From contig NZ_BSDD01000003.1 in the NCBI RefSeq assembly GCF_030268065.1, positions 124,001 to 188,000 on the forward strand: DNA of 64,000 nt, given 5' to 3'. The DNA comes from Geothrix rubra. Its GTDB lineage: Bacteria > Acidobacteriota > Holophagae > Holophagales > Holophagaceae. Positions 27,410 through 35,174 of this stretch are shown here, piece by piece. Within the stretch, counting starts at the first letter, position 1. Each line of letters opens with the position of its first letter. Below the pieces are notes generated by a model. It was given only the letters and a program-made list of their open reading frames with translations, made no database searches and was not told where the DNA came from. The position numbers and the translations under genes were made by a program.

Positions 27410-28647
27410 AGGTGGCTGTCATCGGCGCCGGCATTTCCGGACTCTCCGCAGCCCACCGGCTCACCCTCGGGGGGGCCGAGGTCCATGTCTTCGAGCGGGA
27501 GGCCAGGATCGGCGGGCACACCCGCACGGTCACCCTGCCGGACGGGCGGGCGGTGGACACCGGCTTCATCGTCCACAACCGGGTGAACTACCCGGGCTTC
27601 GTGGCCCTCATGGACGAACTGGGGGTGCCCACCGGGCCCTCGGACATGAGCTTCGCCTACGCCGGGCCGGAGCTCTCCTGGTGCAGCCGGGGGCTCAACG
27701 GGCTGCTGGCGGAGCGCCGCCATGCCTTCAGCCCCCGGTTCTGGCGGCTCTGGCGCGAGGTGGCCCGCTTCAATGCCTGGGGCCGGACCCTGGCCCTGGA
27801 TCCCCATGCCGGCGAGCGTCCTCTGGGCGAGGCCCTGCGGGAGGGCGGCTTCAGCGAGGATTTCCAGACCGCCTACCTTCACCCCATGGCCGGCGCGGTA
27901 TGGTCCACGCCGCCCGGGGAGATGCAGGCCTTCCCGGCCCTGGCCCTCCTGCGCTTCTTCCTCCATCACGGGATGCTGGGGTTCACCACCCAGCACGCCT
28001 GGCGCACCATCCCCGGCGGCACCTCCCGCTACCTGGAACCGCTGACGAGGCCCTTCGCCGGGCGCATCCGCACCCGCGCGCAGGTGGCCTCGGTGCAGCG
28101 GGGCGTCGGGGGGCCGGAGGTGGAGGTGGAGGTGGCCGGGGAAGGCCGCCTGCCCTTCGACGCCGTCGTGTTCGCCTGTCACGGCGAGCAGGTGCTGCCC
28201 CTGCTGACCGACGCGGACTCCCTCGAGCGGGAGGTGCTCGGCGCCTTCCGGGACAACCCCAGTCCCGTGTGCCTGCACACCGATGCCTCCGTCCTCCCCC
28301 GGGCCCGGCGCGGTTGGGCCAGCTGGAACTTCCGCCAGACGCCCGGGAGCCCCCTGCTGCTCACCTACCACATGAACCGACTCCAATCCCTGGGGCCGGG
28401 CGGCGAGGTCTTCGTGACCCTGCATGGCGAAGGTCGCGTGGATCCCGCCAGGGTCGCCGCCCGCTTCGAGGACGGGCATCCACGGTTCGACCTGGCGGCC
28501 ATCCGGGCCCAGGCCCGGTGGGCCGAGGTCAATGGCCGCGGCGGCATCCACCATGCCGGGGCCTATTGGGCCAACGGCTTCCATGAGGACGGCCTGGCCA
28601 GCGGCCGGCGGGCCGCGGAAGCCATCCTGCGCGGAGCGGGCCGGTGA
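27406..28647 (+). CDS. FAD-dependent oxidoreductase (amine-oxidase/desaturase-like)
   Basis: A 413-aa flavoprotein with the N-terminal dinucleotide-binding motif 'VIGAGISGLSAAHRL' followed by the 'VFEREARIGGHTRTV' GG-doublet, as in amine oxidase, protoporphyrinogen oxidase and phytoene desaturase relatives. The middle holds 'YLHPMAGAVWSTPP' and the end 'HHAGAYWANGFHEDGLASGRRAAE'. This exact type usually neighbours DUF1365 and CFA-synthase-like genes, and a flavoprotein of such a set is implicated in desaturating methylated fatty acids on the way to furan fatty acids in Rhodobacter (from memory). ATG 27406 overlaps the desaturase stop by 4 bp, and its own stop overlaps the sigma GTG. Confidence 0.92.
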   Translation: MKVAVIGAGISGLSAAHRLTLGGAEVHVFEREARIGGHTRTVTLPDGRAVDTGFIVHNRVNYPGFVALMDELGVPTGPSDMSFAYAGPELSWCSRGLNGLLAERRHAFSPRFWRLWREVARFNAWGRTLALDPHAGERPLGEALREGGFSEDFQTAYLHPMAGAVWSTPPGEMQAFPALALLRFFLHHGMLGFTTQHAWRTIPGGTSRYLEPLTRPFAGRIRTRAQVASVQRGVGGPEVEVEVAGEGRLPFDAVVFACHGEQVLPLLTDADSLEREVLGAFRDNPSPVCLHTDASVLPRARRGWASWNFRQTPGSPLLLTYHMNRLQSLGPGGEVFVTLHGEGRVDPARVAARFEDGHPRFDLAAIRAQARWAEVNGRGGIHHAGAYWANGFHEDGLASGRRAAEAILRGAGR

Positions 28648-29312
28648 GCGCCGCGGCTGCCGTCCTGCCCTGGGGTGAGGCCGCTTCCCGGCTGCGGGTC
28701 CGGTGGACTACCCTGGATCCCCTGCCGCCTCCGGCCATGACCCTCACGCCGCCCCCTCCGCCCTCCGCCGACCTGGCGGGCCTGTCCGACAGCGGGCTGC
28801 TGGTCCGCGTCGCGCGTCAGGACGAGGCGGCCCTGGCAGAGCTGTTCCACCGTTACGGCGGACGGGTGCTGGCCTACGTGCGGGCCATGGCGGGCCCGGG
28901 CTTCCCCCACGAGGACGCGGTGCAGGACATCTTCCTGGCCCTGTGGCAGAAGGCGGGGCTCTTCGCGCCCGAAGGCGGCGAGGCCACGGGCTGGATCTTC
29001 ACCCTCACCCGCCACAAGGTGCTGGACCGCCTGCGCAGCCAGAGCCGCGTGCGGGAGCGGGGGGACCTGGATCTCGCGTCCCTGGACGCCCCTGCCCCCG
29101 CGGAGGATCCCACCCTGGCGCCCTCCCTCCGGAAGGCCCTCGCGGCGCTGCCGGCGGAGCAGCGGACCCCCATCCGCCTGGCCTACTACGGGGACCTGAC
29201 CTACGAGGAGGCGGCCCGGCAGCTGGGCCTGCCCGTCGGCACCGTGAAGACCCGGATCCGCACGGGCCTGGCCACCCTGCGGGACCTTTTCCAGCGACGG
29301 GAGGCGCCATGA
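28644..29312 (+). CDS. ECF sigma factor, RpoE/ECF11-like
   Basis: A 222-aa ECF sigma factor. Region 2 spans about 55-120 ('ALAELFHRYGGRVLAYV', 'HEDAVQDIFLALWQKA', 'GWIFTLTRHKVLDRLRS') and region 4 about 155-215 ('TYEEAARQLGLPVGTVKTRI'). It is directly followed by a ChrR-type anti-sigma gene overlapping by 4 bp, which assigns it to the RpoE-ChrR (ECF11-like) class that answers singlet oxygen and organic peroxides. GTG 28644 has GGAG seven bases upstream and overlaps the preceding stop; ATG 28737 is the alternative and would give a more usual short N terminus. It likely recognises the elements at 26526 and 29948. Confidence 0.93.
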   Translation: MSAAAAVLPWGEAASRLRVRWTTLDPLPPPAMTLTPPPPPSADLAGLSDSGLLVRVARQDEAALAELFHRYGGRVLAYVRAMAGPGFPHEDAVQDIFLALWQKAGLFAPEGGEATGWIFTLTRHKVLDRLRSQSRVRERGDLDLASLDAPAPAEDPTLAPSLRKALAALPAEQRTPIRLAYYGDLTYEEAARQLGLPVGTVKTRIRTGLATLRDLFQRREAP

Positions 29313-29929
29313 CACCCCACGGCCACCCCGGAGCCGACCTCTGGCTGGACTATGCCGCGGGCCAGCTGGATCGCCCGACCTGCAGCCTCCTGGAGGGACA
29401 CCTGGCCTTCTGCGAGGCGTGCCGGAAACAGGCCCGGGCCGCCACGGCCCCAGGAGGCGCCGCCCTGGCCGAAGCCCCGGAGGCTCCCGTGCCATCCCGG
29501 CTCCTGGACGGCATCCTCGCCCGGCTGAAGCCGCCCACTCCCCCGCAGGTAGGCCGTGAGGTCCTGCCTCTGCCCAGGGCCCTGTGGCCGCTGCTGCCCG
29601 CCCTGGACGGCACCGCCTGGCGTCAGGCCCTCACCCGGGGGTTCCGTTTCCTGGAGGCGGCGCCGGGCCTCTACCTCATCCACATGCGCCGGGGCTGCCC
29701 CTTCCCCGCGCACGGCCATCGGGGCCTGGAGCGCTGCCTGATCCTGTCGGGCGGCCTCCGCGACGGCCATCGCGTGCTGGAGGCGGGAGACTTCGACGAG
29801 ACGGCCCCCGAGGAAGTCCACAGCCCCGTGGCCCTCCCGGACGAGGACTGCTGGCTGCTGGCCAGCCTGGAAGGGGGCATCCGGTTCCAGGGCTGGCGGG
29901 GCGTGCTCCAGCGGCTGGCTGGAGCCTGA
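29309..29929 (+). CDS. chrR: ChrR-type zinc-binding cupin anti-sigma factor
   Basis: A 206-aa protein with an N-terminal zinc anti-sigma domain, His6 plus H31-x3-C35-x2-C38 ('GHLAFCEACRK'). A C-terminal cupin domain (about 105-200) holds the residues that bind a second zinc in Rhodobacter ChrR: His135, His137, Glu141 and His171 ('HGHRGLERCLILSGG', 'DETAPEEVHSPV'), plus Cys181. ChrR holds the sigma factor inactive and releases it, through degradation, under singlet oxygen. Retention of both metal sites predicts full function. It overlaps the sigma gene by 4 bp (ATGA). Confidence 0.93.
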   Translation: MTPHGHPGADLWLDYAAGQLDRPTCSLLEGHLAFCEACRKQARAATAPGGAALAEAPEAPVPSRLLDGILARLKPPTPPQVGREVLPLPRALWPLLPALDGTAWRQALTRGFRFLEAAPGLYLIHMRRGCPFPAHGHRGLERCLILSGGLRDGHRVLEAGDFDETAPEEVHSPVALPDEDCWLLASLEGGIRFQGWRGVLQRLAGA

Positions 29930-29947
29930 CCGCCGCCACCCTCCTGA

Positions 29948-29975
29948 CATCCAGATTCCGGTCGGCATCGTTGGG
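29948..29975 (+). promoter_or_regulatory. Promoter element B of the sigma/ChrR lipid regulon
   Basis: CATCCAGATTCC (29948-29959), nine bases, CGTTGGG (29969-29975): the same element as at 26526-26553, 18 nt before the TTG start of the lipocalin gene. It marks a second transcription unit under the same sigma factor. Confidence 0.65.
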
Positions 29976-29993
29976 GAAGGAGGAGGCCTTCCC

Positions 29994-30542
29994 TTGAAAC
30001 CTGCCGCCCTCGCCACCCTGCTCGCCCCCGCGCTGGTCCTCTCGGCCCTGTGGGGGTGCCGCGGGCCCGCCCGTCCGCCCCTCCGCACCGTGACCTCCGT
30101 GGACCTGGGCCGGTTCATGGGGGACTGGTACGTGATCGGCTGCATCCCCACCTTCCTGGAGAAGGACATCGCCAACGCGGTGGAGTCCTACCGGCTGGCG
30201 CCCGACGGCACCGTGGCCACCACCTTCACCTACCGCAAGGGGGGCGTGGACGGTCCCGAGAAGCGCATGACGCCCCGGGGCTTCGTGCTGGACCGCGCCT
30301 CCAATGCCGTGTGGGGCATGCGCTTCGTGTGGCCCATCAAGGCCGACTACCGCATCATCCACCTGGATCCGGACTACCGGGTGACCGTGGTGGCCCGGGA
30401 GAAGCGCGACTACGCCTGGATCATGGCCCGCACGCCCACCCTGCCGGCAGCGGAGTACGACGCGACGCTCCGGTTGCTCTCGGAGGCGGGCTACGACGTG
30501 TCCAAGGTCCGGAAGGTGCCCCAGTCCTGGAGCCGGCCATGA
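29994..30542 (+). CDS. Lipocalin (Blc-like lipoprotein)
   Basis: A 182-aa bacterial lipocalin. The N-terminal signal ends at 'ALWGC' (Cys22), a possible though imperfect lipobox. The conserved 'GRFMGDWYVIG' (GxW motif) begins the barrel, and 'DYRIIHLDPDYRVTVVAREKRDYAWIMAR' contains the TDY-like second motif. Blc-type lipocalins sit in the outer membrane and bind fatty acids or lysophospholipids, which suits transport or salvage of damaged or modified lipids. TTG 29994 is preceded by AAGGAGGAGG about 9 nt away. Its stop overlaps the next ATG by 4 bp. Confidence 0.9.
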   Translation: MKPAALATLLAPALVLSALWGCRGPARPPLRTVTSVDLGRFMGDWYVIGCIPTFLEKDIANAVESYRLAPDGTVATTFTYRKGGVDGPEKRMTPRGFVLDRASNAVWGMRFVWPIKADYRIIHLDPDYRVTVVAREKRDYAWIMARTPTLPAAEYDATLRLLSEAGYDVSKVRKVPQSWSRP

Positions 30543-31036
30543 GGGACCAGGTCTTCCGGGCGATCACGCACCTCTCCCGTCCCCGGACGGAGGTCTTCGC
30601 CTTCTTCTCGGATCCCGCCAACCTCGAGCGGCTCACGCCGCCCTGGCTCTCCTTCCGGATCCTCACGCCCGAGCCGCTCCCCCGGGGCGAGGGGGCCGTC
30701 TACGACTACGCCCTGCGCCTCCACGGCCTGCCCCTGCGCTGGCGCACCCTCATCCTCCAGTGGGAGGAGGGCCATCGCTTCGAGGACCTCCAGACCCGCG
30801 GTCCCTACGCCAATTGGCATCACGTGCACCGCTTCGAGGACGCTCCGGGCGGCGGTACGCGCATGACCGACGAAGTCCACTGGCGGCTGCCCTTCGGCTG
30901 GCTCGGCCGGCTGGCGGCCCCCCTCGTGGCCCGGGATGTCCGGCGGATCTTCACCTACCGGGAGGAGGTGCTCAAAGGCCACTTCCAGGAGTCGACCCCA
31001 CCGGCCGGCAGGCCGGCGCCCAGGATGGCGCCGTGA
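30539..31036 (+). CDS. SRPBCC (START-like) domain protein
   Basis: A 165-aa protein with the SRPBCC helix-grip fold: 'ITHLSRPRTEVFAFFSDPANLERLTPPWLSF' at the start, 'WRTLILQWEEGHRFEDLQTRGPY' in the middle and 'HHVHRFEDAPGGGTRMTDEVHWRLPFGWLG' toward the end. It matches the CDP-cyclohexadiene/coenzyme Q-binding-like subgroup often found beside DUF1365/CFA genes. It likely binds a hydrophobic ligand; no catalytic role is evident. It overlaps both neighbours by 4 bp (ATGA and GTGA). Confidence 0.9.
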   Translation: MRDQVFRAITHLSRPRTEVFAFFSDPANLERLTPPWLSFRILTPEPLPRGEGAVYDYALRLHGLPLRWRTLILQWEEGHRFEDLQTRGPYANWHHVHRFEDAPGGGTRMTDEVHWRLPFGWLGRLAAPLVARDVRRIFTYREEVLKGHFQESTPPAGRPAPRMAP

Positions 31037-31815
31037 ACGCGCTCTACACGGGGGTCGTCCGGCACCGCCGCTTCTCCCCGAAGCGGCATGCCTTCGCCTA
31101 CCCCGTGTGCATGGCCCTCCTGGACGTCGACGGCCTGCCCGGGGCCATGGCGGCTTCCCGCCTGCTGGGCTACAACCGCTTCGCCTGGGCCGCCTACGAC
31201 GAGCGGGACCACCTGGGCGATCCGCGCCTGCCCCTGCGCCAGCGCCTGGCGGAGAGCGCCCGCGCCCAGGGCTACGACTTCCCCGTAGGACCCGCGGCCC
31301 TGCTGACGAACCTGCGCTACCTCGGCTACTGCTTCAACCCCGTCAGCTATGTGTATGCCTGGGACCCGTCGGGGCGCCTGGCCCTCATCGGCGCCGAAGT
31401 CACCAGCACCCCGTGGAAGGAACGCACCCTCTACTGGATGCGTCCCGCCGAGGCCGGGCCGGGCCACGCCTTCCGGGTGCCCAAGCGCATGCACGTCTCG
31501 CCGTTCATGCCCATGGACCTGGAGTACGACTGGCGCTTCCAGGAGCCCGGGGAGGCCCTGTCCGTGCGCATGATGCTGCGCCAGGACGGGACCCCCCTCT
31601 TCGACGCGGATCTCCACCTGGCGCGGCGCCCATGGACGCCCCGGGAGATCCGGCGGGCGCTCGTCTCCTTCCCCCTGCACACCGTCAAGGTCATCACCGC
31701 CATTCACTGGGAGGCCCTCAAGCTATGGCTGAAACGCATACCCGTGTTCACGAAGCCGCCGGCATCCCCGCCGGAGCCCGCCCCGGGATCCTCCAGGAAG
31801 CAGCCCGCGGCCTGA
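31033..31815 (+). CDS. DUF1365 family protein
   Basis: A 260-aa protein with the DUF1365 signature: 'LYTGVVRHRRFSPKRHAFAYPVCM' at the N terminus, 'LLTNLRYLGYCFNPVSYVY' centrally, and 'KRMHVSPFMPMDLEYDWRF' later. DUF1365 genes almost always accompany FAD oxidoreductase and CFA-like methyltransferase genes, and a member is in the RpoE/ChrR regulon of Rhodobacter. It may act in the oxygenation or membrane step of furan fatty acid synthesis, which is inferred. GTG 31033 overlaps the SRPBCC stop; its stop TGA shares a base with the next ATG. Confidence 0.92.
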   Translation: MNALYTGVVRHRRFSPKRHAFAYPVCMALLDVDGLPGAMAASRLLGYNRFAWAAYDERDHLGDPRLPLRQRLAESARAQGYDFPVGPAALLTNLRYLGYCFNPVSYVYAWDPSGRLALIGAEVTSTPWKERTLYWMRPAEAGPGHAFRVPKRMHVSPFMPMDLEYDWRFQEPGEALSVRMMLRQDGTPLFDADLHLARRPWTPREIRRALVSFPLHTVKVITAIHWEALKLWLKRIPVFTKPPASPPEPAPGSSRKQPAA

Positions 31816-32984
31816 TGCTGCGGGCCCTGTCGGGCCTCCGCCAGGGCTGCCTGGACCTGCACCTGCCCGAGGGGGTCCGCACCTACGGCAACCCCGCCTC
31901 GCCCCTGCGGGGCGTGGTCCATGTCCACGACCCGCGCACCTTCCGCAAGGGCCTCCTGGGCGGCGAGGTGGGCCTGGGCGAGGCCTACGTGGAAGGCTGG
32001 TGGAGCAGTCCCGATCCGGTGGCCGTGGTGCGGGTGGCGGTCCGGAACATGGCCTGCTTCGACCGGGGGCCCCTGGCCTGGAACGGCCGGCTCCTCGGAC
32101 GCCTGCGGCACCGCCGCCGGGACAACGATCGGGCCGGGGCCCGGACCAACATCGCCGCGCACTACGACCTGGGCAATGCCTTCTATCGCCTCTGGCTGGA
32201 TCCCACCCTGGCCTACAGCTGCGCCTGGTTCGACAGCCCGTCGACCTCCCTGGAGGAGGCCCAGGAGGCCAAGTACCGCATGATCTGCCGCAAGCTGGAC
32301 CTGGGCCCCGGGGACCACCTGCTGGAGATCGGAACCGGCTGGGGCGGTTTCGCGATCCATGCCGCGCGACACCACGGCTGCCGCGTCACCACCACCACCA
32401 TCAGCCGCGAGCAGTTCGCCGAGGCCCGGGCCCGGATCGCGGAAGCGGGCCTGGCGGACCGCGTTGCCGTGGTGCTGGAGGACTACCGGGACCTGCAGGG
32501 GCGCTTCACCAAGGCCGTGTCCATCGAGATGTTCGAAGCCGTGGGCCTGGCCCACTACGACGCCTACTTCGGCACCGTGGACCGGCTGCTGGCGCCCGGC
32601 GGGTGCTTCCTCATGCAGACCATCACCATGAACGAGCCCCACTTCGAGACCTACCGCCGGGGCGTGGACTTCATCCAGCAGCATGTGTTCCCGGGATCGG
32701 AGCTGGCCAGCCTCCTGGAGATCCACCGCAGCCTGGCCCGGGCCACGGGCCTGGCGGTCACCGGGCTCGAGGACATGGGCCGGCACTATGCCCGCACCCT
32801 GCAGCTCTGGCGCGAGCGGTTCCACGCCCGCCGCGAGGAGGCGGGGGCCCTGGGCTTCGACGCGCGGTTCCAGCGCTTCTGGGACTACTACCTCGCCAGC
32901 TGCGAGGGGGCCTTCCGGGAGCGCCACGTGAGCGTGGTCCAGCTCCTGATGGAGAAGGCCGCTCCCGACGGGACGCGCCCATGA
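31815..32984 (+). CDS. Cyclopropane-fatty-acyl-phospholipid synthase-like methyltransferase
   Basis: A 389-aa CFA-synthase-family enzyme. It has an N-terminal lipid-binding region (about 1-105), then 'IAAHYDLGNAFYRLWLDPTLAYSCAWF' around 113-139, the SAM motif EIGTGWGG at 171-178, and 'YYLASCEGAFRERHVSV' near the C terminus containing the Cys corresponding to the catalytic Cys354 of the E. coli enzyme. It transfers a methylene or methyl group from SAM to an unsaturated acyl chain in a membrane phospholipid. ATG 31815 forms TGATG with the DUF1365 stop; ATG 31725 would overlap that gene by 91 bp and is less likely. Confidence 0.93.
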   Translation: MLRALSGLRQGCLDLHLPEGVRTYGNPASPLRGVVHVHDPRTFRKGLLGGEVGLGEAYVEGWWSSPDPVAVVRVAVRNMACFDRGPLAWNGRLLGRLRHRRRDNDRAGARTNIAAHYDLGNAFYRLWLDPTLAYSCAWFDSPSTSLEEAQEAKYRMICRKLDLGPGDHLLEIGTGWGGFAIHAARHHGCRVTTTTISREQFAEARARIAEAGLADRVAVVLEDYRDLQGRFTKAVSIEMFEAVGLAHYDAYFGTVDRLLAPGGCFLMQTITMNEPHFETYRRGVDFIQQHVFPGSELASLLEIHRSLARATGLAVTGLEDMGRHYARTLQLWRERFHARREEAGALGFDARFQRFWDYYLASCEGAFRERHVSVVQLLMEKAAPDGTRP

Positions 32985-33769
32985 GCGAAGGGGCGCTGCT
33001 CCTGGCTGCGGTGCCGGTGGTGCTGGGCCTGCCCTTCCTGGCCTGGGTGGCCTACCTGCGCACGGACCGGGCCGACTGGATCGATGTGGCCTGGGCCTTC
33101 AGCCTGGGTGCCCTGGCGGCGCAGTTCGCGGTGCTGGGCTCCGGCGATCCCATCCGGCGGCTGGCGCTGGGCGTCGCGGGCACGGCCTGGGGCCTGCGCC
33201 TGGGCACGCACCTGGCCGTCCGCGTGGCCGGGGGTGCCGAGGACGGGCGCTACCAGGCCCTGCGCGCCGATTGGGGTCCGCGTCCCCACGGGCGGTTCCT
33301 GGCCTTCTTCCTGTTCCAGGGCGTCCTGAACCTGGTCCTGGGCCTTCCCTTCCTGCTGGGCACCACCGATGCCGCCCCCGGCGTGCCCGCCTGGACCTGG
33401 ATGGGCTTGGCCCTGGCCCTGGCGGGGGTCGTGGGCGAGGCCCTCGCCGACGCCCAGCTGCGCGCCTTCAAGGCCACGGGCACCCCGGGCACCGTCTGCA
33501 GACACGGCCTCTGGGCCTGGAGCCGGCACCCGAACTACTTCTTCGAGTGGCTCACCTGGATGGGGTTCGCCCTGGCGGCCCAGGGCCGACCGGCCGCCCT
33601 CGCGGCCTGGCTGGCCCCCGCCTTGATCTACCTCCTGCTGACCCGCGTCACGGGCATCCCTCCCACGGAAGCCCAGTCCCTGCGCAGCCGGGGCGAGGCC
33701 TACCGCGACTACCAGGGCGCCGTCCCCGCCTTCTTCCCCTGGCCCCCCTCCCGAAAGGTCCGCCCATGA
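32981..33769 (+). CDS. DUF1295 (steroid 5-alpha-reductase-like) membrane protein
   Basis: A 262-aa integral membrane protein with about six or seven hydrophobic segments and the DUF1295 pattern: 'RTDRADWIDVAWAFSLG' near the N terminus, 'RYQALRADWG' in a loop, and the C-terminal 'GLWAWSRHPNYFFEWLTWMGFAL' and 'GEAYRDYQGAVPAFFPW'. The C-terminal part resembles isoprenylcysteine methyltransferase and steroid 5-alpha-reductase folds that use NADPH or SAM. It may reduce or modify an acyl lipid. It overlaps both neighbouring methyltransferase genes by 4 bp. Confidence 0.92.
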   Translation: MSEGALLLAAVPVVLGLPFLAWVAYLRTDRADWIDVAWAFSLGALAAQFAVLGSGDPIRRLALGVAGTAWGLRLGTHLAVRVAGGAEDGRYQALRADWGPRPHGRFLAFFLFQGVLNLVLGLPFLLGTTDAAPGVPAWTWMGLALALAGVVGEALADAQLRAFKATGTPGTVCRHGLWAWSRHPNYFFEWLTWMGFALAAQGRPAALAAWLAPALIYLLLTRVTGIPPTEAQSLRSRGEAYRDYQGAVPAFFPWPPSRKVRP

Positions 33770-34842
33770 CCGTACAGACCCTGTCGCTGGACGCCCCCTC
33801 CCCGTCCTGGATCGACCGCCTGGTGGACGCCGGCCTGCTGCCGGACGCCGTGATCCGGGCGGGCATCCGCCGCCTGCTCCGCCAGCGGTTGGTGGACGAG
33901 CAGCGCGGCGGACCGGAGGCCACCTGGGAGCGTCAGCGGCACCTGTGGCGCCGCCTGGACCAGGGTCCCGTCGCCGAGCAGGTGGAGGCGGCCAATGCGC
34001 AGCACTACGAGGTCCCCCCGGCCCTGTTCGGCTGGATGCTCGGTCCCCACCTGAAGTACAGCGCCTGCCTGTGGGAGCCGGGCACCACCACCCTGGCCCA
34101 GGCGGAAGCCGCCATGCTCGCACGTACCTGCGAACGCGCGGACCTGGCGGACGGACAACGCATCCTGGAACTGGGCTGCGGATGGGGCAGCCTCACCCTC
34201 TGGATGGCCGAGCGCTACCCAGCAGCCCGCATCGTGGCCGTCTCCAACTCCCGGGACCAGGGTGCGCACCTCCGCCAGCAGGCGGAGGCCCGGGGCCTGG
34301 CCAACGTGCAGGTCGTCACCGCGGACATGAATACCTTCGCCCCCGAGGGGACCTTCGATCGGGTGGTGAGCGTGGAGATGTTCGAGCACATGCGCAACCA
34401 CCGCGAGCTGATGCGCCGCATCTCGACGTGGCTGGCCCCGGGCGGGCGGCTCTTCGTCCACATCTTCACCCACCGGGAGCTGAGCTACCTCTTCGAGCCC
34501 AAGGATGCCGGCGACTGGATGAGCCGCGAGTTCTTCTCCGGCGGCATCATGCCCTCGGACGCCCTCCTGCTCCGGCATCAGGAGCACCTGCGCCTGGAGG
34601 ACCACTGGCGCGTGGACGGCCGACACTACCAGCGCACCGCCGAAGCCTGGCTCCAGAACCTCGATGCGCACCGTGCCGAGGTCCTGGACCTGTTCCAGCG
34701 GACCTACGGCCCGGACCAGGCTGCCGTCCGGTTCCACCGCTGGCGCGTGTTCGTCATGGCCTGCGCAGAACTGTGGGGCTGGCGCGGCCAGGACTGGCTG
34801 GTGAGCCACTACCGGTTCCTCAAGCCTGAAGCCCGCCCCTGA
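33766..34842 (+). CDS. Second CFA-synthase-related SAM methyltransferase
   Basis: A 358-aa methyltransferase clearly different from the one at 31815. It has 'EAANAQHYEVPPALFGWML' at about 75-92, 'LKYSACLWEPG' at 97-106, the SAM motif LELGCGWGS at 134-142, and 'FVMACAELWGWRGQDWLVSHYRF' at the C terminus, keeping a Cys at the position typical of CFA-like enzymes. It belongs to the subgroup with coclaurine-methyltransferase-like spacing. Having two such enzymes in one unit suggests two successive or alternative methyl transfers. It is the last gene of the operon, with ATG 33766 overlapping the preceding stop. Confidence 0.92.
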   Translation: MTVQTLSLDAPSPSWIDRLVDAGLLPDAVIRAGIRRLLRQRLVDEQRGGPEATWERQRHLWRRLDQGPVAEQVEAANAQHYEVPPALFGWMLGPHLKYSACLWEPGTTTLAQAEAAMLARTCERADLADGQRILELGCGWGSLTLWMAERYPAARIVAVSNSRDQGAHLRQQAEARGLANVQVVTADMNTFAPEGTFDRVVSVEMFEHMRNHRELMRRISTWLAPGGRLFVHIFTHRELSYLFEPKDAGDWMSREFFSGGIMPSDALLLRHQEHLRLEDHWRVDGRHYQRTAEAWLQNLDAHRAEVLDLFQRTYGPDQAAVRFHRWRVFVMACAELWGWRGQDWLVSHYRFLKPEARP

Positions 34843-35174
34843 CCAGCCCGGAAGAAGGGCGGGATCCGGTCGGTTCTCCCCGGAAACCCTCCTCGGGCGT
34901 GATCAGGAAAGGGGGCGACCCATCCCGTTCCTTTTGATGGGGCCATGGCTTCATTCTGGTGGATCCCTGGCCCGGCCCGGCTGAAGCGGTGGCAGCTATC
35001 GGTCGTATTTGTAGGTTTTGAACCTGGGGCTCGAATCTTGCTGCCCTCGTATCAGCGGTTTGAGGCATCAAATCATCAGGTTCGAGGGGACGGGTCGGGT
35101 CACTTCCGCTGAACTTCCCCAGGGGAAGCGCCGGGATGGCCCTCCCATGACCCCGTTCATGGACAGGCGACAGA
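34843..35174. other. Intergenic region between the lipid regulon and the pentose phosphate operon
   Basis: About 330 bp, lower in GC than its surroundings, with no supportable gene. An imperfect G/C-rich hairpin with a short T-run (AGGAAAGGGGG to CCCGTTCCTTTT, about 34901-34936) may end the lipid operon. Small dyads (AGGTTTTGAACCT near 35010, TTTGAGGCATCAAA near 35059) may be regulatory. I see no convincing -35/-10 pair for the downstream operon. Confidence 0.4.

Noticed and set aside
31725-31814. Longer N terminus of the CFA-like methyltransferase from ATG 31725
   Set aside because: It would overlap DUF1365 by 91 bp, and ATG 31815 couples directly to the DUF1365 stop and fits the family start.
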